DNA of 60,581 bases from an uncultured Candidatus Actinomarina sp. (GTDB lineage Bacteria > Actinomycetota > Acidimicrobiia > Actinomarinales > Actinomarinaceae), in the NCBI GenBank assembly GCA_902595195.1, contig CACJPC010000004.1, positions 1-60,581 on the forward strand. Reading direction: 5' to 3'. The notes under the pieces were generated by a model. It was not told the origin of the DNA. It searched no databases and was given only the letters and a program-made list of their open reading frames with translations. A program made the position numbers and the translations under genes. Shown here piece after piece: positions 17,623-27,174 of the stretch. The number at the start of each line of letters is the position of its first letter. Position 1 is the first letter of the stretch.

Positions 17623-18744
17623 ATGATGAAAAAATCATTACTACTTCTACTCTGTCTTGCATTAGTTGCTACTGCTTGTGGTGGCTCTGCTGAAGAGACT
17701 GTAGAAGAACCCGTTGCTACGGAAGAAGTCGAAACTTTAGAGGCTCCAGCAACCACTGCTGCGCCAACTTTAGATAAAATTGTTTTTGGCTTTGTACCTA
17801 GCGCGGAACAAGCCGAATTATTAGACAACATTCAACCAATGATGAAAGTTTTGACTGATGGTTTGGGTATTGAAGTTGAAGGATTTGTAACAAGTGACTA
17901 TTCAGGTCTACTAGTTGCAATGGGATCTGGTCAAGCTGACGTAGGTGCTTTTGCAACCTTGGGTTATGTAACAGCAATGGAAGCATTTCCAAGAAGATTT
18001 GAAGCAATTGCTAAATCAGTAAGGTATGGCTCTGGATCGTATCACGGAACATTCTGGACAACAGACGCAAGTATTTGTGATTCTCCACCAGTTATAGGTG
18101 CTTTTGAAAATATCAATGGTGTACCAACTCTAGTAACTGGTTCAGAAACAACTCCACCTGATGTAAAAGCTCTACAGGTAGGTTGGGGATTTGGTGATTC
18201 TGGGTTAATCCCAGAAGTTCGAGACGGTGTTACAACTAGTCCTGGACTTGCTTGCGAAGCAGATCTATCTGTTATGTTGGGAGAGGAAGTACTTTTTGTT
18301 GAAGAAGGTTCAACATCAGGTTACTTATATCCATCTCTACAACTTAAAAAAGCAGGAATTGATTATACAAGTGATATAACTCAAAGATTTGCTGGTTCAC
18401 ATGATGGTGTTATTGCTGGTCTTTATAATGGTGATGCAAAGTTTGGTGTTACATATGATGACGCAAGAAGAACATTAAGAAAAACAAATGCTGATGTAGG
18501 CGAAAAAGTCATAGCATTTGCAATTACAGAAGAAATACCAAATGATGTGATTGCAGTTAGAACAGATTTGCCTGAAGATATTAAACAGCAAATTTATGAT
18601 ATTTTAGCTGAATATATTGCTACTGAAGAAGGTAGAGCCATAATGGATGAAATTTATGGATGGACTGATTTAGTGCCTGCAGAAAACTCAGAGTTTGATG
18701 TGGTTAGAGAAGCAGCAGAAGAATTTGGTCTTTACGACGACTAA
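17623..18744 (+). CDS. phnD: Phosphonate/phosphate-type ABC transporter substrate-binding lipoprotein (PhnD-like)
   Basis: Lipobox ATACGG; LVAMGSGQADVGAFATLGYV; EEGSTSGYLYPSLQL; followed by phnC/phnE genes. Confidence 0.85.
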   Translation: MMKKSLLLLLCLALVATACGGSAEETVEEPVATEEVETLEAPATTAAPTLDKIVFGFVPSAEQAELLDNIQPMMKVLTDGLGIEVEGFVTSDYSGLLVAMGSGQADVGAFATLGYVTAMEAFPRRFEAIAKSVRYGSGSYHGTFWTTDASICDSPPVIGAFENINGVPTLVTGSETTPPDVKALQVGWGFGDSGLIPEVRDGVTTSPGLACEADLSVMLGEEVLFVEEGSTSGYLYPSLQLKKAGIDYTSDITQRFAGSHDGVIAGLYNGDAKFGVTYDDARRTLRKTNADVGEKVIAFAITEEIPNDVIAVRTDLPEDIKQQIYDILAEYIATEEGRAIMDEIYGWTDLVPAENSEFDVVREAAEEFGLYDD

Positions 18745-18752
18745 TTAATATA

Positions 18753-18788
18753 AAACTAGGGCAGTTATTACTGCCCTAGTTTTTTTTT
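18753..18788 (+). terminator. Rho-independent terminator between phnD and phnC
   Basis: AAACTAGGGCAG-TTATTA-CTGCCCTAGTTTTTTTTT perfect stem plus U tract. Confidence 0.9.
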
Positions 18789-18795
18789 GAAAATT

Positions 18796-19566
18796 ATGAT
18801 TGAATTTAAAAACGTAAGTGTTACATATCCGGGTGGAGTAAAAGCATTAAATAATGTTTCTTTGGATATAGATGAGGGTGACTTTGTCATCATTGTAGGT
18901 ATGTCTGGAGCGGGTAAATCAACTTTGTTAAGAACTGTTAATAACTTAGTGAAGCCCACTGAAGGAGATGTAATTGTTGATTCTCGAAATGTTACCAATG
19001 CCTCAAAAAAAGAACTAAAAATTATTAGATCAGATATTGGAATGATTTTTCAAACTTTCAATTTAGTGAATAGATCATCTGTATTAAAAAATGTTTTAAC
19101 CGGAAGATTAAGCCAAGTTTCTTCACTTCGTTCTATATTTGGATTATGGCCGAAAGATGATAAAGAAATTGCATTTGAATCATTAAACAAAGTAGAAATA
19201 TTAGAAAAAGCATACGTTAGAGGATCGAATTTGTCAGGTGGTCAGCAACAAAGAGTAGGAATTGCTAGAGCTCTTGCACAAAAACCCAAAGTGATGTTAG
19301 CAGATGAACCGGTAGCATCATTGGATCCTATAACCTCAAGGGTTGTAATGAAGTACTTAAAAGAAATAAACCAGGAACTAGGCATTACGACAATTGTTAA
19401 TTTACATTTCTTAGACCTCGCAAAAGAGTTTGGTGAAAGATTAATCGGTCTCAAAGATGGAGAACTTGTGTATGACGGTAAAGTTAACGATGTTAGCGAT
19501 AAAGATTTTGAAAATATTTATGGTAGAGCAATAAAATCTTCGGATTTATTAGGAGAAGATGATTAA
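18796..19566 (+). CDS. phnC: Phosphonate ABC transporter ATP-binding protein
   Basis: GMSGAGKSTLLR, LSGGQQQRVGIARALAQKPKVMLADEPVASLDP. Confidence 0.92.
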   Translation: MIEFKNVSVTYPGGVKALNNVSLDIDEGDFVIIVGMSGAGKSTLLRTVNNLVKPTEGDVIVDSRNVTNASKKELKIIRSDIGMIFQTFNLVNRSSVLKNVLTGRLSQVSSLRSIFGLWPKDDKEIAFESLNKVEILEKAYVRGSNLSGGQQQRVGIARALAQKPKVMLADEPVASLDPITSRVVMKYLKEINQELGITTIVNLHFLDLAKEFGERLIGLKDGELVYDGKVNDVSDKDFENIYGRAIKSSDLLGEDD

Positions 19567-20341
19567 AGTACCTAAGAAGCCTTTACCTTCTTTACTAACA
19601 GTAATTGGATATCCATTCGCTATTGCCCTGACTATTTTTTCTTTTTTTCAAGTTGGATTTAATATAGAAGACTTCAAAAGAAATTGGGAAAATAGAAAAC
19701 TTGTTACAGATACATTATTTGACCCTAAGTGGGAATGGGCAATCGAAAATGCGTCTCAAGCTTTACTAGAAACTATACAGATTGCAATTCTCGCAAGTAT
19801 TCTTGGTTGTTTTATTGCTTTACCTCTATCTTTCTATGCATCAAGGGCAACTAATCAAACAACAGTTACTTATTTAATTTATAAATCTTTTCTTAATTTC
19901 ATTAGAACTATTCCAGACTTATTTTGGGCAATGCTTTTTACAGTTGCTGTTGGGTTAGGGCCATTTGCAGGAGTGCTTGCCTTAGTAATGTTTTCTATGG
20001 CAATCATGGGGAAATTATTATCAGAGACAATTGATAGTATTGATCTAGGACCTTTGGAAGCAGCTAAAGCAAGTGGTGCTAAACACAATCAAGCTGTATT
20101 TACTTCTGCACTTCCGCAAATTCTTCCAAACTTTACAGCTTATTTTTTATATATTTTTGAACTTTGTATTAGAGCATCCGTTATTTTAGGACTAGTTGGT
20201 GCCGGTGGTGTAGGTAGGATAATTGAGACCCAAAGAATCTTCTTAAGGTTTGATAGAATATCGCCAATAATTGTTTTAATTCTTGTAGCAGTAATTGCTA
20301 TCGAACAATTTAGCGTTTGGTTAAGAAGAAAAATTTTATGA
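19559..20341 (+). CDS. phnE: Phosphonate ABC transporter permease
   Basis: PhnE-like EAAKASGAKHNQAVFTSALPQ loop, multiple TM. Confidence 0.9.
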   Translation: MIKVPKKPLPSLLTVIGYPFAIALTIFSFFQVGFNIEDFKRNWENRKLVTDTLFDPKWEWAIENASQALLETIQIAILASILGCFIALPLSFYASRATNQTTVTYLIYKSFLNFIRTIPDLFWAMLFTVAVGLGPFAGVLALVMFSMAIMGKLLSETIDSIDLGPLEAAKASGAKHNQAVFTSALPQILPNFTAYFLYIFELCIRASVILGLVGAGGVGRIIETQRIFLRFDRISPIIVLILVAVIAIEQFSVWLRRKIL

Positions 20342-21141
20342 AAATACCTAAACAACCGGTTAATCAAAGAGTATTAAAGTACCTAATAACAGTTCTAATT
20401 GTTGCAGGATCAATTTGGTCCGCTTCAGGTCTGGAGATTACACCTGAGAGATTTTTATCAGCTCCTAGTAAGGTTTGGATACTTGTAACTGCAATGTTCC
20501 CTCTAGATTTATCACAAGAGGCTATTGACAGAATAGTTCCAAAAGTCGGTGAATCCCTTTTCATTGCTTGGGCTGGAACTGTTATTGGTGCAATATTTAG
20601 TTTTCCAATATCTTTTTTAGCAGCTAATAATGTTTCTTTAAATTCTTTCAGCAGAGCAACTAAACAGGTACTTAATGTAATTAGAGCATTTCCTGAATTG
20701 ATTTTGGCTTTTGTGCTCTTACCGATAACAGGACTTGGTCCTTTAACTGGAACATTAGCTGTTGGAATACATTCAATTGGTACATTAGGAAAATTGTCTT
20801 CAGAAGTGATTGAAGGAATTGATGAAGGTCCTCTTGAATCGATCAAGTCTTCTGGCGGTAGCAAGTTAAATGAACTTTTTTTTGGAGTAATACCACAAGT
20901 TATGCCGACAATAACATCTTATTGGTTATATAGATTTGAAATTAATTTAAGAGCATCAGCAGTATTAGGCGTTGTTGGTGCAGGTGGTGTTGGAGCAGAA
21001 TTAATTAATCAATTACGTTTTAGAGATTTTCCTCGAGCAGGCACAGTATTAGTAGTAACAATACTTATGGTTTTAATCGTAGATACAATTTCTGCGGCTA
21101 TAAGAAAAAGGATAATTAAGGGTAGAGAAATAAAAGTTTAG
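20338..21141 (+). CDS. phnE: Phosphonate ABC transporter permease (second PhnE)
   Basis: ESIKSSGGSKLNELFFGVIPQ loop; adjacent to the first phnE. Confidence 0.9.
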   Translation: MKIPKQPVNQRVLKYLITVLIVAGSIWSASGLEITPERFLSAPSKVWILVTAMFPLDLSQEAIDRIVPKVGESLFIAWAGTVIGAIFSFPISFLAANNVSLNSFSRATKQVLNVIRAFPELILAFVLLPITGLGPLTGTLAVGIHSIGTLGKLSSEVIEGIDEGPLESIKSSGGSKLNELFFGVIPQVMPTITSYWLYRFEINLRASAVLGVVGAGGVGAELINQLRFRDFPRAGTVLVVTILMVLIVDTISAAIRKRIIKGREIKV

Positions 21142-23505
21142 CTATTCGTACCAAGAATCATCATCTTCAGAATCAGAACTTTCAATAGTTACATCTTGAT
21201 TAACATCTTGTTCCTCGATTGATGATAAATTACCTGTTTCAAATTCTTCAACAGTAATCAAAACTTCTCTTGCTTTTGATCCTTCTGAAGGACCAACAAT
21301 ACCCTGAGCTTCAAGAATATCCATTAATCTTCCTGCTCTTGCAAATCCTACTCTAAGTTTTCTTTGAAGCATTGATGTAGAGCCTAATTGTGATCTTATA
21401 ACAAGTTCTTTAGCTGTAGCAATTAATTCTTCATCTTCGCCAAAATCTTCTTCAGAGGAAGTGATAGATTTCTTCTGTTCCTCTGTAACTGCAGGATTGT
21501 ATTGTGCTTCTTTTTGATCTTTAACCCATGAAACAACATCTTTAATTTCACCTTCAGTTACCCAAGCACCTTGAATACGTTCAAGTCTTGGGTTTGAGGC
21601 GGTCACAACTAACATATCCCCTAAACCTATAAGTTTCTCTGCTCCAGATTGATCAAGTATGACCCTTGAGTCTGTAGTAGAAGCAACTGAAAAAGCTAGC
21701 CTTGATGGAATATTTGCTTTCATAACTCCAGTAATAACATCTACAGATGGTCTTTGTGTAGCTACTACTAGGTGAATTCCAATTGCTCTAGCCATTTGTG
21801 CTAAACGTACAATTGCTGATTCGACTTCTCTTCCTGCCACCATCATTAGATCATTTAATTCGTCAATGAATAGAACTATATAAGGAAATCGATCGAATTT
21901 ATCTTCATCGAGCAAACCAGCATCAAATTTTTCATGATAACCATTGATATCTCTGACTTGTCCGTCGGCAAGCAAATCATACCTTCTATCCATTTCTGCT
22001 ACTGCCCAACTCAGAGCATCGACAGCTTTTTTAGGATTAGTAATAACTTTTGTAAGTAGATGAGGTACATCATTGTATTGACCTAATTCAACCCTCTTAG
22101 GATCAACCATAACCATTTTGACATCATCAGGGTTAGTGCGAATCAATAATGAAGTAACAATAGAGTTAATACAGGAGGATTTACCAGCACCAGTTTGACC
22201 TGCAATTAAAACATGTGGTAGTTCTGAAAGATTCAAAAGTCTAGGTTTACCAGCAATATCTAAGCCTAATCCAACATTAAGAGGATGAGTTAATTTAGCA
22301 GCTTCACTAGAAGATAACACATCTCCTAGCGATACAAGTTTCCTTTGTCTATTCGGTATCTCTATTCCAATTGCACTTCTACCAGGAATAGGAGCAAGCA
22401 ATCTGACATCTGGAGTTGCTAGTGCATATGCAATATCATGAGATAAAGATGTAACTTTTGAAACTTTTACACCTGGTGCTAGTTCAATTTCATACCTAGT
22501 GACAGTAGGTCCAGGAACAACATTTGTTAGCTCTGCTTCTACTCCGTGTTCCTTTAATAATTGAGTTAAATCTTTAGCCGTCTCTTGTAACAATTTTTTA
22601 GATGTAGACAGAGATGAACCCTGTTTCAACAAACTTACTGGAGGTAATTTATAATCTTTAGAGGATTTAGTCTTATTGTTAACTTTTGAGGTTGATTTAA
22701 CTTTTTTTTGTTTGAAATCTGTAAAATTTGAAACATTTTCAACTTTTTCTTTTAGTTTATTTTTTCCATTTTCAATATTATTAATTTTTTCATTATTAGT
22801 TGAATCATCCTCAGTTTCTAAAATGTTTTCAAATTGTAAACTATTAGCTTCTTTTCTTGCCAAAAAGAATGCATAAATAAATTTATAAATATATTTAAAA
22901 ACAGCCTGAACTCCACCAATAAGATCTTTTAATTCAATATCAGTCATATATAAAACTGAAATAACTAGTCCAATTAAGAGTAGAGTATGCGTCATTTCCA
23001 AACCAAAAAAGTTAGTTAATGGATGAACGATAAATGCTGATATGTGACCACCAGATTTAGTTATTAATTCAGAACCAGCGCTAATTGGTACTGGCTCAGA
23101 ATGAATAAGGGAATGAAAAGCTGCTGAAGATACAATTTGTACCCAGAAAGTTCCAATTAAAACTTTTTGTGATTTTACTGTTTCTTTATCACGAATCAAT
23201 ATTGCTGAACCATATAAGAAAAGTACAGGCATTGCATAAATTCCATAACCAAAACACCATTCAAGAGTTCTGTAAACGATTTCTCCAACAGGACCACCTT
23301 TTTGAAATATAGATAACGTAATTAACGCAGCAAATGTAAACATAAATATCGCTACTGCTTGATAAGATTGGACGAATTTAGATAGAGTACTAGATGTTGT
23401 AGATTTAAGTGTAGTTACTGCCCTGTCTACATTTATTAACTTGTTTTGTTTAGACACCCGCTTACGCCCATTCACCCTTTTGCGAGTGGATGTCTTTACA
23501 GCCAC
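21142..23505 (-). CDS. ftsK: DNA translocase FtsK/SpoIIIE
   Basis: N-terminal TM, AGQTGAGKSSCINS, LFIDELNDLMM, C-terminal gamma wHTH. Confidence 0.95.
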   Translation of the reverse strand: MAVKTSTRKRVNGRKRVSKQNKLINVDRAVTTLKSTTSSTLSKFVQSYQAVAIFMFTFAALITLSIFQKGGPVGEIVYRTLEWCFGYGIYAMPVLFLYGSAILIRDKETVKSQKVLIGTFWVQIVSSAAFHSLIHSEPVPISAGSELITKSGGHISAFIVHPLTNFFGLEMTHTLLLIGLVISVLYMTDIELKDLIGGVQAVFKYIYKFIYAFFLARKEANSLQFENILETEDDSTNNEKINNIENGKNKLKEKVENVSNFTDFKQKKVKSTSKVNNKTKSSKDYKLPPVSLLKQGSSLSTSKKLLQETAKDLTQLLKEHGVEAELTNVVPGPTVTRYEIELAPGVKVSKVTSLSHDIAYALATPDVRLLAPIPGRSAIGIEIPNRQRKLVSLGDVLSSSEAAKLTHPLNVGLGLDIAGKPRLLNLSELPHVLIAGQTGAGKSSCINSIVTSLLIRTNPDDVKMVMVDPKRVELGQYNDVPHLLTKVITNPKKAVDALSWAVAEMDRRYDLLADGQVRDINGYHEKFDAGLLDEDKFDRFPYIVLFIDELNDLMMVAGREVESAIVRLAQMARAIGIHLVVATQRPSVDVITGVMKANIPSRLAFSVASTTDSRVILDQSGAEKLIGLGDMLVVTASNPRLERIQGAWVTEGEIKDVVSWVKDQKEAQYNPAVTEEQKKSITSSEEDFGEDEELIATAKELVIRSQLGSTSMLQRKLRVGFARAGRLMDILEAQGIVGPSEGSKAREVLITVEEFETGNLSSIEEQDVNQDVTIESSDSEDDDSWYE

Positions 23506-23539
23506 GAAGTATTATACCATAAAAAAAGGTAGAAAAAGT

Positions 23540-24421
23540 TTAATTATTCGTAATTTTTTGGAAATTTTCCAATAACTTACTAGCTAAATCATCTGAAACG
23601 TTAGTGATAGGCATTAGAGGTGATCCAACATCTTCCCAAGTTTCTGTAAGTAAGTATTTGACTGGACCTGGACTAGGTTCTTCAAATAATAAATCAAAAA
23701 AAGGTAAAAGTTGAGTTTGCAATTGTTCAGCTAATTTAATCTCATCGTTAAGAACATGATTTATTAAATTGAAAATTTCATTACCAACAACATGTGAAGC
23801 AACAGAGACTACACCTTTTCCACCCATCTTCATGAACTCTATAGTCTCACCATCATTACCCGAATAGATATCAACTTTGTCCTTAAGTACTTCTAGTTCA
23901 GTTTTAGAAAAATTTAAATCCCCTACTGCGTCTTTGATCGAATGTATTCCGATATCATCAACAAGTTTTTCTAAAGTATCTATTTCTATTAGTGTTGCTG
24001 TTCTTCCAGGAATATTGTAAGCCATAATCGGCAAATCAGTATTTTTTGAAATCTGTTCAAAATGTTGCAAAATTCCAAATTGTGATGGTTTTGAATAATA
24101 CGGTGTAACAATCATAATTCCATCTACACCTAGATCATTTGCCATTTTTGTATACTCTATAGATTCTCTAGTTGAGTATGTACCAGTGCCAGCAATTATC
24201 TTTGCTTTATCTCCAACTGAATCTTTGGCAGTTGAATAAATGATTTTTCTATCTTCTTTTGTTAAATTTGGAGACTCTCCAGTAGTTCCTGACAAAACTA
24301 ATCCATCAGATTTTTCATGAACTAATTTTCTGCATAGTCTCCACAAAGTATCAGTGCTGAGCACACCATTGGAATCAAATGGGGTTATTACTGCTGTTAA
24401 AAGCTTTCCGAAATCGCTCAT
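23540..24421 (-). CDS. dapA: 4-hydroxy-tetrahydrodipicolinate synthase
   Basis: AVITPFDSNGVL, GTTGESPNLT, YNIPGRT. Confidence 0.95.
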   Translation of the reverse strand: MSDFGKLLTAVITPFDSNGVLSTDTLWRLCRKLVHEKSDGLVLSGTTGESPNLTKEDRKIIYSTAKDSVGDKAKIIAGTGTYSTRESIEYTKMANDLGVDGIMIVTPYYSKPSQFGILQHFEQISKNTDLPIMAYNIPGRTATLIEIDTLEKLVDDIGIHSIKDAVGDLNFSKTELEVLKDKVDIYSGNDGETIEFMKMGGKGVVSVASHVVGNEIFNLINHVLNDEIKLAEQLQTQLLPFFDLLFEEPSPGPVKYLLTETWEDVGSPLMPITNVSDDLASKLLENFQKITNN

Positions 24422-24423
24422 AA

Positions 24424-25173
24424 TTAGATATTAATCTTTTTAGCTATTAAATTTTCTAAACCTAGACTAAAACCTTCCAAATCATTATAAAGATCAAGAA
24501 CAACTTTTACTCCATATAGATATGCTCTTCTATCATTTACTTTGTGATCTAAATTAAAAGATTCATATTCATTTTCGAAATCTACTTCTTGTTCAGCTAG
24601 AAATATATCGCCCCTCAAAGAATAAATATTTTTGTTGTTGACTTTGTTAGTTTTATAAAAATCTCCATTTTTTTCGTGAGAAGTTAATTCTGATGGTAAA
24701 TAGTTTGCTAAATCGATAGCAGTTCCAGATGGTGCATCTTGTTTTTTACCATGATGTTTTTCAGTTATATTTACTGAATCAAAATTTTCAGATAGTGATG
24801 CTGCGAAAAGCTTTTGATAAGCAGCCCCTACTGAAAAGTTTGGAATAACAATTATTTTTCTATCTGTTGTTTTTTTTAATTTTGACAACATTTCTGCACT
24901 TACTCCGGATGATCCAATTATTAAATCTGCATTTGAATCTAATAATTTTTCTAAATTTTTATTTATTACTGAAGCAGGCGAAAACTCTAAGACTATATCT
25001 TCTTCTATATTTGTTAAATCTTTATAGATTTTATATTCTTGTCCATCATAATTAGGATCATGAATTGCTGTCATGATAAAATCGTTTCTAGAGCTTATGT
25101 AATCTGTAACAAGTTGTCCCATTGAGCCTGCTCCACCAGATATCAAAACAGTCTTTTGCGCGATTTCATTCAT
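24424..25173 (-). CDS. dapB: 4-hydroxy-tetrahydrodipicolinate reductase
   Basis: SGGAGSMGQLV, PNFSVGA, EKHHGKKQDAPSGTA, adjacent to dapA. Confidence 0.92.
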   Translation of the reverse strand: MNEIAQKTVLISGGAGSMGQLVTDYISSRNDFIMTAIHDPNYDGQEYKIYKDLTNIEEDIVLEFSPASVINKNLEKLLDSNADLIIGSSGVSAEMLSKLKKTTDRKIIVIPNFSVGAAYQKLFAASLSENFDSVNITEKHHGKKQDAPSGTAIDLANYLPSELTSHEKNGDFYKTNKVNNKNIYSLRGDIFLAEQEVDFENEYESFNLDHKVNDRRAYLYGVKVVLDLYNDLEGFSLGLENLIAKKINI

Positions 25174-25221
25174 CTTTGATAATTCCTTATACTTATAGTT
25201 GTTAATGATAATGATAATTAG

Positions 25222-27174
25222 ATGAATTCAAAGAAAAAAAACATCGAAGCTCAAATAGTTGAAGATTTTGAAAAGATCAGACCTGCTATTACGAGATTAC
25301 TGCAAACTCAAATGAAAAATGATGATTTATCACTTCGATACGGAAGATCAAAATCTAACAGCAAGAATGATATAGTAATTAATCCATCAATACTTGTTAA
25401 TACAATCTCAAAAACAAATCTTGATAGAGATGAGGTTATGATTGGTACTGTTGTTCACGAAGCTATACATGCAACAAATAATTACACTCTAGACTCTGAA
25501 TCTATAAACAAGTTATTTCCAGAAGAACTGGATGATGTAGAAGATATTGATGACATTCTGGAAATTCTCACAGGGCCCTTTGGAAAATATGTTTTTGATA
25601 TTCTAATTCATTCAATCGAAGAAAAAATCTTTGTTAAACAATATGAAGGTTTAAATTCTATTCTTGAAGATATTTATACTGAGTCGTTTTCTGAGATAAA
25701 AAAGCTTGGTAATTTTAGTCAGTACCTATCATTACTTTTTCACTCAATTACTTCGTATATAGATCCTGAGTTTGAAAACTATAAAAAGCCTGTAGTAAGT
25801 TCGTTAAACGAATCTTTGCATATTTTAAAAACTTTAAATTATGAAGATGTGAATGTATCTGAATTAATTGAAGCAACAGTTCAGATGGTTGATATATGTA
25901 AACGGTACAATATTCTTCCAGACTTAGACAATTACACACTTGGAGAACAAAAAGAAATTGAAGAGTCACTTGATGAAAGTGTAGTGAATGACTTAAGCAA
26001 GGTTCTTATCCCCTCCTCTAACAATGTAACAACAGGTAATACTCTGCAGAAGTTTCTTGGTCAGACTGAGTCTAAAACAACTGATGACAAATTAAATCTT
26101 ATGGATGATCATATTTCTAAAGTAGGGGCATCGACTACTATCTATTTTCCATCAGGAAATACTGCGAAAGTTGTGGAAAATAGAATACCTGATAATTTTA
26201 AAAATTTATTCAAGAATGGTATAGAAACATACGAGTCGTTATTACAACAGTGGAATTTACCTATTTATAAAGTTACAAACAAGATAAAACCCTACTTTAT
26301 ACACAACCAAAAAAGACAAAGAATTAGTGGGTTTGATCAAGGAGACTTATCTCCACATGTTCCAATCATGCTTGCCTCTGGAAGATACGAGAGAATGTTT
26401 GAGCAGAAACAGCGACTATCCAATAAGTCATATGCAATATCTCTTTTAATTGATGGAAGTGGTTCGATGATTGAAAAAAACAAAGAAGAACTTCATCCTT
26501 GGTCTCTAGCCTCAGCATTAATTGGTGCTAGTTACTTATCGCAAATATGTTTTGAACTTGATATTGATTTTGAAGTTTCTATTTTTAACAGAGCTTTTGC
26601 TTCAGAACATACTGAAAATGAAGATACTTATAATAAAAGAAAATTTGCAGTTTCTTCAATGTTAAATAGAACTTACGGTTCTTCAGCTCAGGAACTTTAC
26701 AATACCGCAAATCACTATTTTATTAAAGAATTTAAGGATTCATGGAGAGAGAACTATCAACAATTTATTGGTCTGATAGAATTTTCAAGAAATTTAAGAG
26801 ATTCAATAGATATTGGTATAAGTGAAGATTCAATTCCTCCTGTAAGCATGTTTGAAAAAGGGACTAACATCGATGAAATAAATATCATGCATGCAACAAA
26901 AAGATTGTTAAATCATCCATCGAATACAAAGATGTTAGTTGTACTTTCAGACGGTATGACTAGAGGATCATTGAATGAACTTCAAAATAGTATAAACTTT
27001 GCAACTAAAAATGGAGTCGATGTAATCGGAATAGGAATTGGCAGTAGAGGTTCGTGGAGAGAATATATTAATAATGTACAAATTGAAAAACCTGAACAAT
27101 TAATTCATTCCATAGTAAACATCACAAAGGATATACTTATAAAAAACATTAAATTAACATCTGGAGTTGCCTAA
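25222..27174 (+). CDS. HExxH-containing protein with C-terminal VWA domain (MoxR-partner type)
   Basis: TVVHEAIHATNN; MIDAS LIDGSGSM and LSDGMTRG; stop overlaps the downstream MoxR-like start. Confidence 0.75.
   Translation: MNSKKKNIEAQIVEDFEKIRPAITRLLQTQMKNDDLSLRYGRSKSNSKNDIVINPSILVNTISKTNLDRDEVMIGTVVHEAIHATNNYTLDSESINKLFPEELDDVEDIDDILEILTGPFGKYVFDILIHSIEEKIFVKQYEGLNSILEDIYTESFSEIKKLGNFSQYLSLLFHSITSYIDPEFENYKKPVVSSLNESLHILKTLNYEDVNVSELIEATVQMVDICKRYNILPDLDNYTLGEQKEIEESLDESVVNDLSKVLIPSSNNVTTGNTLQKFLGQTESKTTDDKLNLMDDHISKVGASTTIYFPSGNTAKVVENRIPDNFKNLFKNGIETYESLLQQWNLPIYKVTNKIKPYFIHNQKRQRISGFDQGDLSPHVPIMLASGRYERMFEQKQRLSNKSYAISLLIDGSGSMIEKNKEELHPWSLASALIGASYLSQICFELDIDFEVSIFNRAFASEHTENEDTYNKRKFAVSSMLNRTYGSSAQELYNTANHYFIKEFKDSWRENYQQFIGLIEFSRNLRDSIDIGISEDSIPPVSMFEKGTNIDEINIMHATKRLLNHPSNTKMLVVLSDGMTRGSLNELQNSINFATKNGVDVIGIGIGSRGSWREYINNVQIEKPEQLIHSIVNITKDILIKNIKLTSGVA

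Noticed and set aside
20364-20864. Long minus-strand ORF antisense to the second phnE
   Set aside because: Shadow ORF; the plus-strand PhnE is clearly the coding frame and the antisense product has no recognisable domain.
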